From NCBI GenBank assembly GCA_036346375.1, contig CM070501.1, forward strand, positions 35,360,539 to 35,424,538: a DNA stretch of 64,000 bases, given 5' to 3'. Shown piece by piece: positions 48,001 through 61,700 of this stretch; within the stretch, counting starts at the first letter, position 1; the number at the start of each line of letters is the position of its first letter. This DNA is from Guadua angustifolia (taxonomy: Eukaryota; Streptophyta; Magnoliopsida; Poales; Poaceae). Below the pieces are notes generated by a model, which ran no database searches, was not told the origin of the DNA, and saw only the letters and a program-made list of their open reading frames with translations. The position numbers were made by a program, and so were the translations under genes.

Positions 48001-49040
48001 CAATCACTCCACGCCCCTATAATGTTGTCGCCACTAGCACCAATATGTACCCCGACTTTTAGAGCACATGTAAGCATATCTAAATTGATCTGCTACGAGC
48101 TAATGTCACTTTGCGTGCAAAAGCTCGTGTGATGTGAAACGCCATACTCTGCGCAGTTTAGGCACGTAAATTCCTAGTATACCATGGACACCAAAGGCGC
48201 ATATGCATGTAACAGGTGTAGTTGATAGTTACATGCATATGGGCCTTTGGTGACAGGTGTAGTTGCGGTCACATATGCTTGTAACATGACATGTGTAATC
48301 CTAGTCGAGTCATTCTAGTAAATGCCATCATTTTTCTAAGCCCTCTCACAACTTTTTTTAATAAATATGGTCTTTTTCTAAATAAATTTGCTAAATTAGT
48401 CATGAAAGGTGTAGATGACATAGATAACCTACTGTGTTGCTGGCCTACGGCAAGATTCCTACAGAGGTAGTATTGATTAGCAGAAAATGTGCCATTAAGT
48501 GTTCATTGGAATTAATTAATTACTTAATTAATGACTTCACTAAACTAAATCGTTTAATTACTACTACCAAGGTAGCACTACTCCACAATTTGCTCCTTTC
48601 AAGCTCGTGCTTGCGGTACTTCCTCGCACAATACAAGAGTTTGACAGTTAATATATATTACTTGTCATCGCTTTATAGTTACGAAGAGGAGTATTTTTAT
48701 AATTGTATTAGAAAGAAGCCTATACTTAAAAAAATTACGAGAGGGTAGAAAATCGCTGGCTTAGTTGGCCACAAACGAAAGCATTCGTGCTGAGCTTTCG
48801 CGAGCATTGCCTCCGTGGTGACCGATACGTGCGAACACCATGTACGCAACGCAAGCGAAAGTACGGCTCAGAAGCTGACTGCAGGGTAACGTAGATGCGA
48901 TCGCATCATATGATGTGCGGTCTTAACGACTTTTTTTTTTATGATCATATCTGTACCTTAATTCATGGCAAAAAAATTGTATTTCAATTTGTTATGTACC
49001 ATGTGTGCACGTACAGCTGCATGACAATCTAAAGATTTAT
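45086..49040. other. Intergenic, no gene recognised
   Basis: Short open frames are scattered without domains or splice structure. 46830-46970 (TTTTTATTAATTTCAAGAAC and onward) resembles the tail of a minus-strand retroposon, but boundaries are lacking. 48170-48290 has a small inverted repeat around TTACATGCATATG. No RNA gene was seen. Confidence 0.35.
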
Positions 49041-49043
49041 TAA

Positions 49044-49546
49044 GGGGTTGTTTGGTTGTCTGTATACACAGAGATTTGCATCTATAAATACAGAATTTTG
49101 TTTTTTCTTATGTTTGGTTGCCTGTATCTAGTTTTGAGCCTTACTCTCTGGATTCAAGATTCTCCGTACAGTTTGGCTCTGGAGATACGGAGAAAATGGG
49201 CATATCTCTGGATGCAGCGCATGGCAGCCTCGTGTTCTGCACAAAGGGCCACTGTCAGCCACAATAGCAAACCATGCATGCGGTAGTTTTCCTTTTTTCT
49301 TTTTTGTTTATATCTTTTGATTAGCATCTCCGATTACCGAACCGATTTCAAAAATGGGTTCCTAAAATTTTTTCGAACAAAACTAGACCACACTTGCTAT
49401 ATAAATTTTAAAATATTTAAATTTCAAAATACCTACCTACTAAACACTCAACCAAACACCGTCTCTGTATCTGTGCATCCCATATCCTATCAGTCTGGCT
49501 GAATCGAACGGGTCAGACTCGTGAGAGAAGGCAACCAAACAACTTC
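49044..49546. mobile_element. Tourist-like MITE (503 bp) with TAA duplication
   Basis: Inverted ends GGGGTTGTTTGGTTG and (reverse complement of the right end) GAAGTTGTTTGGTTG. Flanked by TAA at 49041-49043 and 49547-49549. A second, less clear element with a GTGTGTTTGATTGC start may directly follow (49550 to about 49905). Confidence 0.72.
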
Positions 49547-50260
49547 TAAGAGTGTGTTTGATTGCTTGCACCACTCTAACCTATTCCGTATGAGTCATTC
49601 AGGCTAGCTTTGACCTGATTGAGTAGATACAAATTGAGTTGTTTGGTTGTTTATTTATACATCTCACGAGCCTACATTGGAGAGACGTCCGATCTCTGTA
49701 TTTTCCACGTCTTGAATGAGTAGGTGCAATTACATCCACTTAAACTGAATAAACAGAAAACAAAATACGTGTCTAATAAATACAGTTACATCTACTCATA
49801 CGATTCAATCACCATACAACAACAAAACATACGCTAGGTACTCATCGACTGAGCTGCATCCGGGATTGGCAAACTTAGTCTACTAACTGTTTAACCTGTC
49901 AAACACAAATAAATGCCCGTGAGGAGATTCCAAGTACAGATCATCCCCGCGTTGGATTTCTTGGCGTTTGCGTACGTAGCAAGAGGGTATAGGTCAGTTG
50001 ATCCTTCCCTTTATATATGGTCGATTAATTCGCCGATTTGGAGTTGCCATGCGTTGGATTGCATTGTTCTGTTCTTGCATACGTTATCCTGGAACACATG
50101 CCATTTGGTACGTACATTTCTGTCAACCTCGAGTTTGGTCTGTGTAAGGCCAGTTTAATTTCTAGCCCGTTTTAACTGCCAGCAGTACGTGTTTTGCTTC
50201 TTCGGAATTTCATGGTTCTCGCCTTTCGGTTAAGGCTGTCGTCGCATTTGGAATTTTCTT

Positions 50261-51075
50261 TTTTTTAAAAAAAAAAGAAATGATAGAAGCTTTACCATAC
50301 ATTAAAGACAGAAGAAATCTACAACAATAAGGAAAGATACAGATACACAAAGCTTAGGAAAATAAAAGAGCGAGTCCACTAACACGAGAAAGAAATTTAA
50401 GGAATTTTAAGGAGAATCTGAGAGGAGCCCACAACCCAACACAATAAAGAAAAGCCTGGACCATCGCGATGAGAAGCCAAACATTAGATGGGATCCTTTC
50501 TTTCTAAAATGTTTTGACAATGCATTCTTTGTCCTGTTCGGAGACTGCATGCCGGGGAACCTCCAACCCGGTCTTTGTCTGGAACCTCTCCTCATCTTGC
50601 GCTTGAGCAACTGCCTGGGGTCCCTGATGCTCAGACTAAAAGGGTGCTGTTCTGAAACACCCGCCTTCTGGAAACGACATCTTGAATAATTTGAGCAAAA
50701 ACTGCGTGAGAAGGCCGTTAAACGTCATCGATTCTATAGAGTATAAATGAGAATCTTGTCCACTTGTTTGCGGGAAGGAGTAATTACTTTCCGCGGAATG
50801 ATATGCCACCAATGCGAAACCGAAAGGCCTGTGCGTGGGATGGGAGAAGACAACTGCATCTGCGAGAATACCTTGGCCCAAACCTGGTTGGCGAAAGGGC
50901 ATCGGAGAAAAAGATGCCTCACCGATTCAGACTTTGATCGATGCGCAAAGAGGGTAGTGAGGAGGATGAGGTCAGCCCTTCGCCACCAACCTATCTGTTG
51001 TGAGCAATTTGTTCTGAAGAAATAACCAAGCAAAGAATCTACATTTGTTTTTCGCGCTCGCCTTCCAAATCTACC
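50261..51075 (-). pseudogene. Short 5'-truncated LINE with 14-bp target duplication
   Basis: TTTGGAATTTTCTT occurs at 50247-50260 and 51076-51089. Next to the left copy is an A/T run, the poly(A) tail of a minus-strand element. On the minus strand, ESVRHLFLRCPFANQVWAKV (near 50920-50860) is the zinc-binding region after the reverse transcriptase of L1-type LINEs. Only the last about 800 bp of a LINE were inserted, so it is inactive. Confidence 0.86.
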
Positions 51076-51089
51076 TTTGGAATTTTCTT

Positions 51090-52032
51090 GTTTGGAGCAG
51101 GTTTTATGGTTTGGATTATATTGCGATTGTTTTTATCTTTCCTCTCGGAATCGGTTCGGATTTTGCATGCCCAGGCCGGGTCGACCTATCCTTTTGATTT
51201 CTCTAGATTTAAAGATAAGTAGCTGACCATGGAACTCATAAATCCGGGGGAACGAACCAACGGTTTAGCATGACATTGCCCGCTGGTTTGAGCAAGCAAT
51301 TAGTTAACTGATCCGCCCACTGTTTGCTAAAAGAAATTCTCCGATCTAAGGATTTGGACCGATCTGATGTTAGCGAATGTTTGAGTGCACATTTAGCTGA
51401 TCGATCAAGTGGTATTTGTTGGCGAATAGCCAAAGAAAATGTGGATAATTAATACAATCCTTATGAAGCCAGCTTCTTATATTTGAGCGTTCAGTTTTTT
51501 TCCCAATTAGCACTAATTACTTTTTTAGTTGAAGCCTTGAACGTGAAAGCAACTTCACCCTATACATGCACAATTGCACATGCATCATTTTATACGACTA
51601 GCTAGCCAGTGTCAACGCTCATGCAGCATGTAGCCGATGCTCAATGCGCTATGACTAGTATATTTCTCACGTACGCATCATGCAAAACAATTTCCAAATT
51701 AACACGTACGTAATTCTCTGCTACAGCTCGGGATATACACACACACACCCGATGTGCACACACACGTGGCGCACCAGGCACCACTCAAGAACTAATCGAA
51801 AGAAACACGCAGACTCGTACGGACGTCATCGTGGAGTTTAAGCGGCCTTGTCCACGAGTCGATATTAAGCTAACCGGAGCACAGTAGCATTACATTCTTA
51901 CGAACTTAGCAAAGTAAATTTCCTGTAAAGCTGCACCCACGAGTTGACTTTATGTACAAGAATCATGAATAAGGGTCCGTACGTTTAGATCCATTAATTG
52001 AATTTGACTTGTGGAATCGAAATACCAATTCA
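51090..52032. other. Intergenic, no feature recognised
   Basis: No gene or clear repeat. A short CA-rich run at 51735-51765. Confidence 0.45.
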
Positions 52033-52271
52033 GGTCTAGTTTATTTCAGTTTCTAGATTATAGGAGAAGCTATTTTGTTTGTGGAAGAATCGAGCTGGAC
52101 TGACCGTAACTTCTAAGTTCTAGATCGGACCGGCGAGAAGAGCGGATTCTAATTCTATGTAAAAGGCAGTTTCTAATTGTGGAAGAATCTGTCCAGAATT
52201 CTCCTATTCGACAAATAATCTGTTTTTTTTTTTAAAGCAGAAGCTGCCCAGAAACTGAAATAAACGGGGCC
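52033..52271. mobile_element. MITE, family A copy 2 (239 bp)
   Basis: The ends are GGTCTAGTTTATTTCAGTTT on the left and GGCCCCGTTTATTTCAGTTT on the right in reverse complement. The interior matches 15761-16004. The likely 3-bp target is TCA/TCT, imperfect. Confidence 0.7.
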
Positions 52272-54500
52272 TCTATTTCAAGAAGAATTGGAATTAGGAT
52301 GCAATTCTATTTTTCTTATTTGGTTACCATAAAAACTGTAACATGGGAGTGTAGTTTTCAACTAATTCCAAAACCTGTTTGGTTGGCAAAGAATCTTTTG
52401 CTGGGAAAATTGTCAATCCGACGTCCAGAACCTTTACCACTAGGTCGGCACCCGCACCGGTGTGCACCTCCTATCCCTGTCACATGATAAAAATAGGTCG
52501 GATAGTTTCTTAATGATCCGAAAAATTTTAGATATGGATTTTGTCAGATGGTATATTTGTTAGATAATATCAAATTGAAAATGAATAAAGATTTTTTTTG
52601 TTCGATGCGGATCGGTAGCTCACTATCTGTCGGATACGGATACATATTTAGATAATCTGAATATTTATAGACTAGATTATCCGGATATGAACATGGGCTG
52701 GTCCAAGGCTACTTTTTTTTGGCCTAAAAAGGTTTCTAAATTTTAAAACCATTTTCTAATTTAATTAATCCATAAATCAAATTTCAATTATTAAAATTGG
52801 CAAACCAACTCAAAAATTATGAAAATTTTTGGAAAAGTTTCTAACACAATCTAACATTTAGTAAAATTACTTTCAAGATTTATCATCTAATAAATTTTCT
52901 AAAAATTCAAAAATGGCTGTCCTTAATAGGAAAATATTTTAAATAAATAGCTAAAAATAATAAAAACTCATAAATACATAATTTATTATTTTAAACATAA
53001 TTTAACGATGAATACAAATCTTGGATCATTACATATTCTTATGAATATTTGGAGCAACTGAGCAAGGGAGGAGAGGAACAACGTGTTCAGTCTCTCTGGT
53101 GGGAAACGACAAATAGGTAGAGGTGGAACCAATAGAGATGGATTGCAATCGATTCAGATGGGTAGAACGGTAGATTCCTGATTGGTCACCCCCCATTTTA
53201 GCTGTCCACCAATCCAAAATGAATTGAAGTCCAATTCCAATTCATTGGTGATTCAAATACTTGAAAATCGATGAAGGCCACTTCCAATCCCCCAATACCC
53301 TGCTCCGATCTATGAACCAAATGGGGGCTAAAGGGAAATTAGTCTGTAGTCTATACATGGTAAGCTTTCTCCAAAGACCAAGGTATTGTTTGGTTTGAAG
53401 CTAACTTTGCAACGTCTAAGTTTAGGTATTCTATAGATTCTTACTACATCTACACTTTCTTAACCTTATATCTCACATGTCATAAACTCTTTTTTTGTTT
53501 GCCAAATGTCAAAATTTATCACTATAAAAAGTATGAAAGGTTACACTTGGCTAAAATTAATTATTTCAAAGATGACTAAAAACCAAACGGACTCTGACTT
53601 CCATATTCTGATATTCTTACCTCACCCACACCACTCTCAGATCCTAGCGCCACCTCAACCATGACATCCTAAAACATGCACCTTGTTTCTTGCCTTTCGA
53701 GCCAATCTCCCCAACGATCTTCGCGACAAATGCCGCATAAACAATCGAGACACGAGCCCAAATATTTTTCCCCTTGTTCATGAGACGTACGTGTACACGC
53801 ACACGCACGGTCGCGCTCGCTAAGTAGGTAAAGTAACACGTCAAATGCACTATTTTTTTCTCTGATGAAAAAAACGAAACAAGTAAAATAATAGCACTCC
53901 TAGTCCGTCCCCTTAGCTGCCCATGAAAAAGCGACATGTATGCACTAAATTAACAAAGCATTAGTAGCGTGCATGTTTTCCAGCACGTAATATTTACGCT
54001 CTCTACATCTAAATCAGTACGTCGCCGAATGGCCGAACAACACCACCAACCCTACGCTTCCAATTCCATCGTTAGGGAAACCACAGCACGAGTTGACTCG
54101 GCTACAACGACACGGCTGTAGCTAATGATACGGCCCAAACTACACCCTAACACACGCGCGTACGTACTGCCTTCCACGCTTGCTCTGCTCGATATAAATT
54201 ATTTTTGTCAAAACGATGCATTGTAGAGTGTAACTAAGTAGGTGTGTAAACAGAGCAGAGCACCATTAGCGTTGGGTGGATGGCCGCGCCCACCTCATCG
54301 GTGACAAACAACTGACAAATTGACTATCGTGCATAACTGTCGTCGTTTTAGCTTTATTATAAAAACTAGACAAATTTTTGGCTTGGCCATCACATGTGTT
54401 AGGAATAGAAAAGCCAAAATAATTAGAGATAATATTTAACGTGAAAAAAATCTTGCGAGAAAAACAACAAAAAACAATCTATTATAACGATTCAATGTTT
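52272..54500. other. Intergenic; possible MITE at 53382-53594
   Basis: 53382-53594 is bounded by GGTATTGTTTGGTTT and, in reverse complement, GAGTCCGTTTGGTTTTT, suggesting a Harbinger-like MITE, but without a clear target duplication. 52500-53000 is AT-rich. No gene was seen. Confidence 0.35.
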
Positions 54501-54504
54501 ACAT

Positions 54505-54788
54505 ATATATATATAGGGGTCATATCATATATATAATCACCCATATGTATATCATGCAAACGTGCAATCAAGCAATCTGAAAGACCCAATCTATATCCAA
54601 CGCCGATTTGCTGGCGGGGTGTTCAACAAATTTCGAGAGAGAGAAGAGATGGAGGGTGAGGTGGGAAGGTTTAAACATAAAAACAGCAGCCAGCGTTGGA
54701 TATAGATTGGTTGCTCCAGATCGCTTGATTGTACCCTTATACACATGTGGGTGATTGCACAAGATATTTCTTCTATATATAGGGGGTT
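54505..54788. mobile_element. Fold-back MITE upstream of RBOH
   Basis: Long inverted arms of about 90 bp. AATCACCCATATG / CACATGTGGGTGATT, GCAATCAAGCAATCTG / CAGATCGCTTGATTGT and CCAATCTATATCCAACGC / GCGTTGGATATAGATTGG pair up across a spacer of about 90 bp. It could fold into a hairpin transcript. No coding region. Confidence 0.75.
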
Positions 54789-55747
54789 GGTTTAATTATA
54801 GAAGATTTGAACTAACAACCTATTTGGATAAAACTAAAAGATATAGTAAATCGAGAGATTGAGTTATCTCCAACGGCATGAAACATAAGAATTTCATAGA
54901 AAACATTTTGATTCTTAGGAAAGTCGATAAAATTTCTCACGATTCATATGAGTCAGTGTGCAGTCCAATGCCCACGAAAGCTTAAAAAAGACATATGGAA
55001 GTGTATGGGTGTATCTAAGATTGCAATGGGATGAAACAGAGAAGTGAGAAAAAGCCCGTGTCATTTTCTCCAGCACACGACTCGCCTCTTCCTTTACCCC
55101 ACTAATTTATGCGAGCCTAATCGCCAATAGTTAAGGTAGGAGTACCCGCACTCTTTAATTATTAGAAGCTGTATAATGATACCTTGCCTGATTTTTATCA
55201 ATCTCGGTCACTTTTTGAGCTATAGAATTTAGAACCGATGGCTACTCCTCTCCTCTACAAATACAAAACATAAATAAAAAATTCTAACATAGATGAAAAT
55301 AAAATAAAACTATGTGAGCCCCTCAAAATGCCAAAAACAAAAAATTTCTAAACTAGACAAAAATAAATAAACCTAGATGAACCCTACAAATAAAAGACAA
55401 GTAGAACTAACAATCGTACTACAATTACACATTATTTAACACTATAATTTTAGACGTCGGAGAAGTAAAAAATTTAGGTCAGCCGAGAATTAGCCGGTCC
55501 ATAACTATTATTGTTGCGCTTTTGGGTCGACCTGCCGGCTGTCTCTGCTCACTCGTATATTGCTCTCCCGTTGTTTCCTCCTTCCTCGGCTCGGCTCGAC
55601 TCCCGCTCGGTCGTATCGCGGAGGGGCACCTTTTTCCCGAGAGAATCCAAGCAATCCATCCATCGACTTCGCGAGTGCGTGCGAGCATTGGACTATTTCG
55701 CGAGCTGCGCTGGAGAGAGACTGTGATTAGTGGTGATCGGTTCAGCG
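54789..55747. other. RBOH upstream region and 5' leader
   Basis: AT-rich to about 55480, then GC-rich up to the start codon. An in-frame stop (TGA at 55724-55726) sits eight codons before the ATG. A TATA box could not be fixed. Confidence 0.45.
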
Positions 55748-58700
55748 ATGAGGGGCGGCTCCTCCGCGGGCCATCAGCGATGGGGCTCGGCGGGGACGAC
55801 GCCGCGGTCGCTGAGCACGGGCTCCTCGCCGCGCAGGTCCGACCGGAGCTCCGACGATGGGGAGGAGCTGGTCGAGGTCACGCTCGATTTGCAGGACGAC
55901 GACACCATAGTTCTGCGGAGCGTCGAGCCGGCCGCGGCGGGCGCTGCGGCTGTGGCCTCGTCGGCATCGGCGTCCGGGGCGCCGAGGTTTCCGACGAGGG
56001 GGGAGCTCACGAGCGGCGGCTGCGCGTCGTCGTCGTCGTCGCGATCGCGGTCGCCGTCGATCCGGCGGAGCTCGTCGCACAGGCTGCTGCAGTTCTCGCA
56101 GGAGCTCAAAGCGGAGGCCATGGCCCGCGCGCGGCAGTTCTCGCAGGACCTGACCAAGAGGTTCGGCCGCAGCCACAGCCGCGCGGAGGGGCGGCAGCAG
56201 CAGCAGCAGCAGCAGCCCTCGTCCGGCATCGAGTCCGCCCTCGCCGCCCGCGCCGCGCGCCGGCAGCGCGCGCAGCTCGACCGCTCGAGCTCCGGCGCTC
56301 ACAAGGCGCTCCGCGGCCTCCGCTTCATCAGCAGCAACAAGGCCAACAACGCCTGGATGGAGGTCCAGGCCAACTTCGACCGCCTCGCCCGCGACGGCTA
56401 CCTCTGCCGCTCCGACTTCGCGGAATGCATAGGTACCAACCAACCACCGCACTGCCTCCAGTCTCCATTTTTTTTTCGAATTGTTCTTCTCTGTTCAAAC
56501 ATTGGCGAGACGCGCTTACGTGCAGGGATGACGGAATCGAAGGAGTTCGCCCTCGAGCTGTTCGACACATTGAGCCGGCGGCGGCGGATGAAGGTGGACA
56601 CGATCAACAAGGAGGAGCTGCGCGAGATTTGGCAGCAGATCACCGACAACAGCTTCGACTCCCGCCTCCAAATCTTCTTCGACATGTAATTACCTAGCCA
56701 ACCCACCGTTATACTGCTCCTAGTTACTTTGCAATTCGTGATTACTGTTTGAACAGTGGCGTCAATTCTATTACTACAGGTTATTGATTTGTTCACTTCA
56801 TGATCATTGTTTGAACAGAAATTTTGTCACAATTTTTCGCTTGCTTGTGATCAGGGTGGATAAGAACGCGGACGGCCGGATTGCGGAGGCGGAGGTGAAA
56901 GAGGTGAGCAACACTCCATGCCCATGGCTGTGCTTGGTGTTGGTGGTCCTCCAGTAGTACGAGCCCTTCCTTTCCTTTTCCTCTTTCTTTTTAATTTATT
57001 ATTTGGGGATATAAAAATCGGATCCTTTAGGCGTTGTTTTGACGGCGAGAATTTTATATTTGGCCGATTGTGCTGTCCATCCCCGGCCATATCAATATTT
57101 CTTTTCTCAAATATGCACCCCCATGTCGCAAGCTTCACCGGATAGGTCCGATTGGAGTACTTGTCCTTAATTCTGTGCTTAAAGTGAAGGACAATTCTTA
57201 ATTAACCAGTAACAATCCGACAAGCGAGGGGCTTTTAGAGGAGAAGCGTACATCGTAGGGGAACTGGGGAAGGAAGGAACAAGGGTACGGGAAGGAGAAA
57301 TTCTGGTGGCATCTAATCGGAGTCGGTGAGCGAAACCGGCGGGGAAAGCATCACGGCTTCACCAACTCCTACCTGCCAGTTTAGGGACACTCGTTTTCTT
57401 TAGCCCTTTAGGAAAAGGGCAGCGTTCTAGAACGTGTGAGGGCGGTTCGGTAAAATCTTGTGGCGTAGAGAGGTCTCCAAGGAAGTAGGTGAGGGGCATT
57501 TCCGTCACGCCCGCTAATGCTTTTTCTGATTCGCTCGAACTATGCGTTGAAAGGTTTGGTCAGTACAGTAGCTTTTGGATTGGAGCGTGTAGAATGATGC
57601 CTTTCACTACTGATGTTACTGTGTAAGGAAAATGTTACTTTCTTGAGGTTTGGAAAATGTTAGATCATGTTGAGTTAATCCATGTTTCACTTTCTATTGC
57701 TCCCAGATTATCATGTTGAGCGCATCTGCCAATAAGCTGTCGAGGCTTAAGGAGCAAGCGGAAGAGTACGCTGCCTTGATCATGGAGGAGCTTGACCCCG
57801 AAGGACTTGGCTATATTGAGGTAAGCTCGTTGCTTTAATTTAGTGTGAAACATCTGTTAATTGATGAAGAATTTTACGCAATGAAAATTAGTAAGGAAAG
57901 AAACACTACTGTAGCTGAACAAAACTGCTTCACGTTTAGCGTGTGGAGATGAGTGCAATGTTCCCCTAGGCACTAGTCAGGTGCCTAGTTCCTAATTGTC
58001 ATCTAGGCGGGATAAATCGACGACTTGGCTGCCGGCACACAGTGGATGAGCGCATTTTTGACAATGAGCTCATGTTCTATCATGGTCGCCAATGCGCTTA
58101 GTCTTTACTTATAGTACCGCTACTTGTGTAAGTAAACTTCGTTGCTTGCTTTAACCAAGAAGACCCGTTACGTTTTAGTAGTTGACCGGGGTTGTCTGTT
58201 TTGGCAAGGTAGCGAGTAGTACCTGTAAGAGTATAAAATATACAGCCGTATCAAACTATCAGTATCAACATTTTTATTTTTTCTGTCACATTGCTCGGTG
58301 TATCAAACTATCAATATCAACTTTTTTATTTTTCTGTCACATTACTCGGTGAGGGATGCACCTCAACCGGCCAAACGGCCTACCTCTGTATCATGATACG
58401 ATGATTGCAACAAAAATTTGCCCGTCACAACATAAGAACCCAACTACTTGCAACGAAATACAGCAGTCACAACAACAAAATGAAACTGATGATCCCATAG
58501 AAACTTCTTGCCCATCATCATTTATATCGAAGTTGCGGAGCAGCTGTGGACCAGCTCGTACCCATTTCTGTTTTGCCTCGCTCCCCTGCTAGGTTCAATG
58601 CCATCCATGCCTGCCGCCCACATCTCATTGCCCCATCACTTCCAATGGCAGAAACGTTCCATCACGGTTCCATGATTCCGGAGTCATACATTGTTCAGGT

Positions 58701-61700
58701 GCAAGGTTAGGCAAGCGGAGATTAGCAGGGTAGCATACACGATTGACCCATGTACTCCCTCCATCTCGCATTAAGGCTCTATTCTTGAAAAGCATCATTC
58801 ACCGTAAGTTCATTACGGAGATCAAATGTGTAGTTATTACAATATTTTCACCATATACCTCTCCTTTACTATTAATAAAGCGGATGAGTAGTTGTAGTAT
58901 ACCATTTGATAGAGGTATGCTTGGTCCAATGACATTAATTTTCTCTTAGATTTAGTGTCTCTTTGGTATGTGTGTACGGTGGGTTCTGGACCTATATTAC
59001 GAGGGAAACAAATTTTGTGGAGGAGGTATGCAAATTTAATTATGTGCATCCCCACTCCGATGGATGTCATGTGTCCATCTAGCTAAATCTCAACCTCACA
59101 CCACCAACAGTGTTATTAATTGGAGGAGTGGGAAATCAAGGATGTTATTAATGGGAGGAGTGAGAAATTAAATGAATTGTTGAGATTGGCAAGATGAACA
59201 CATGACATCCATCGGAGTAGGAATACACAGAGTTAACTTTGCATACCTTCTCCACAGAATTTTTTTCCTATTACGAGACGGAGTGAGTAGTACAGTAGCA
59301 AGAATGTAAACCGTATAGTTACTGTTTTTTTTTTTGTTCTTTAAGTTGACATGGTACGGGGTGTTTAGCTGGGCCGTGCTGGCAGTGACTTTTATGTTGC
59401 CATGTTATGTGTCATGTTAGGCTATATTTGCTGTGGATTGGAGGCCATCCTCAGAGTCTCAGACGGGTGCTTGTACACCAGGTGATTCAAGTCCAAGCTC
59501 ACTTTCTAGAAGTAATTTACGTGCACATTCCAAAAGGTTTTAGCTTGGATAGCGTCCTCATATGAGCCATGTGCGCCACCAGCTGCAATTAAAACTAGTC
59601 TGGGGGCCACACTTCAGTTTGGTGGGACTTTATGTTTTGGGTGCAACTCTCCATTAGATCGATATGTGTAACGTTGACCCGCCTTGTATTTTTTTTCCTA
59701 ACTGCATAAGTAAGCATCTATCATCACGAAAGTATTTGAACTTAAATAATTTTACATGATTAAGCAAGATGACTCTTATTTTTGAAATGAAGCGAGATAG
59801 AACTTCACTATACCTTTGTGTAATAAATCTGTCACGTTGGAATGGATTATAGAACACACGAGATGTGACAAAATTGCTCCTTAAGTTCTTTCATTGAGTG
59901 AACAGCCATTTAATACTTGTTTGAATCAGGGTTTGAAAAATCGATGAAAATCGATCAAAAATCGCGATTTTCAACCGTGTCAGTCCGGCTTGAGATTTGG
60001 AACCGGTCGGTAAACCGGTTCAATTTAAATTAAAAAAGGGGAAATTTGGAAAAAATTATCCAAAAGTTCCCTAAAATTAGTATTAATAGCCTTTTGATAT
60101 CTGGCATGAAAATGTTTTGAAAAACTGAATTTGGGAGACGTTTTTGAGCAAAACCGAATATATATAACTTAGCAAGTTGACCCGTGCATTTGTGCGGCTA
60201 GATTTTTTTTAACAATTTGTAGTATCAAATGATATAACTTATATGTTTGATAATATATTAACGTATTTTGTAGGCTATTTAGATTTTTAAGATATTATAA
60301 ACATTAGAAATGACAATAGAAGCATGAAGAAAAATTCAACTTAATGGATGTAATTGAAGAACAAGTTTTGATGGAAGAAAATCATTGAGAATAAAAAGTT
60401 GTTTCTTAGAAACGTAGCAATTATTCATCTTGCATAGAACATATAGCTATATATCCCTGTTCTTTCTCCGTTAGTAACTTTTTTTAAAAAATATATGCAA
60501 CACATATACCTCTATTTAATCTCAAGTAATATGCTGATTATTTTACATAATATTAGAGTACATTGCTCACGTATACATGATACATCATGGGCAATTTTGA
60601 ACGTATCTTCCTCACACGCCAGCTGCCCCGTAGAATCATATGTCTTATATCTCTTATTGATCACCTCACAACTTTTCTGCTTCAACCGCTAATAGTAAGC
60701 TTAATTTTTTATCAATCTCTCTCAACTGCTACCCTTTGAATGCAACACTCTGTCGTATAACTATCTTCTATTTTCTCTTCAATTATTACTTAACGCTGAA
60801 TGTTACAGCATCAACATGCAATGCATACATGTATAAGTATTGTTTATCCCTACCAGGGACACCTGCCATGCTCTTACCAGTGGCCCCAAGCCTATTTCAT
60901 AGAGTAGCACCATCTTTACTCTGAGTTTTTTGCAACTTGTTTTGATTAAAACGAATTCATACATGCATATATACATACAAGATATTATACATGCTTGATT
61001 TACGCTTATCCCATATCGGTCGCTTCTCTTATTCGATGTTTGCCAACTCAACAATGTTGCTTACTCACTAACGCGGCAACCTCCCATCTTCTATAATGCT
61101 AGCATGTTTTCTTTTGTCGTTATATAATAATATGAAGAATTTTCCCACCATTGTGTGTGATGTCGTATCCCTCAGCTATCCTCTGTAGTTTGTCTTCAAT
61201 GCAAAGCTTCTTCTCCACTCTACCAGAGCCTCCCTGTCATCAAGCTTCTTTTGCTACTGACTTCAACAATACAGACACACAACACTCGTCATCACGGCTT
61301 TTGATTCCTTTGACTTTGGCCTTTCTCTTTTTATTTTATTTTTATTTCAAATTTCAGTTATTTTTTGTGTGTTGTTGGATCATACATGACATAGATTTTT
61401 TTAATATAGTTTTAGGTTGGAATCGTATACAAATCCAATTGATATTTTTTATTTCATTTTTATTTCAAACTTAAGCTATTTAGGGATTTTACTTTAGAGT
61501 TCGTATGGAAATTAAATTGCTAATTTTATTTTGTTTTGTATTCTAAATTTTAGTTTTAGGTTGGTATTGATATACAAATCCAATTACTAATTTTCAATTG
61601 ATTTTTTTAAAATTTTATTTTTATTTTGATGATCGTATGGAAATTAAATTGCTACTTTTATATTTACATAGAATTTTGGTTGTACTTGACGTGGACTCTT

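Noticed and set aside
55522..56697. 391-codon frame overlapping RBOH exon 1
   Set aside because: Arg/Ala-rich out-of-phase shadow; the other frame carries the conserved RBOH sequence with correct splice sites.
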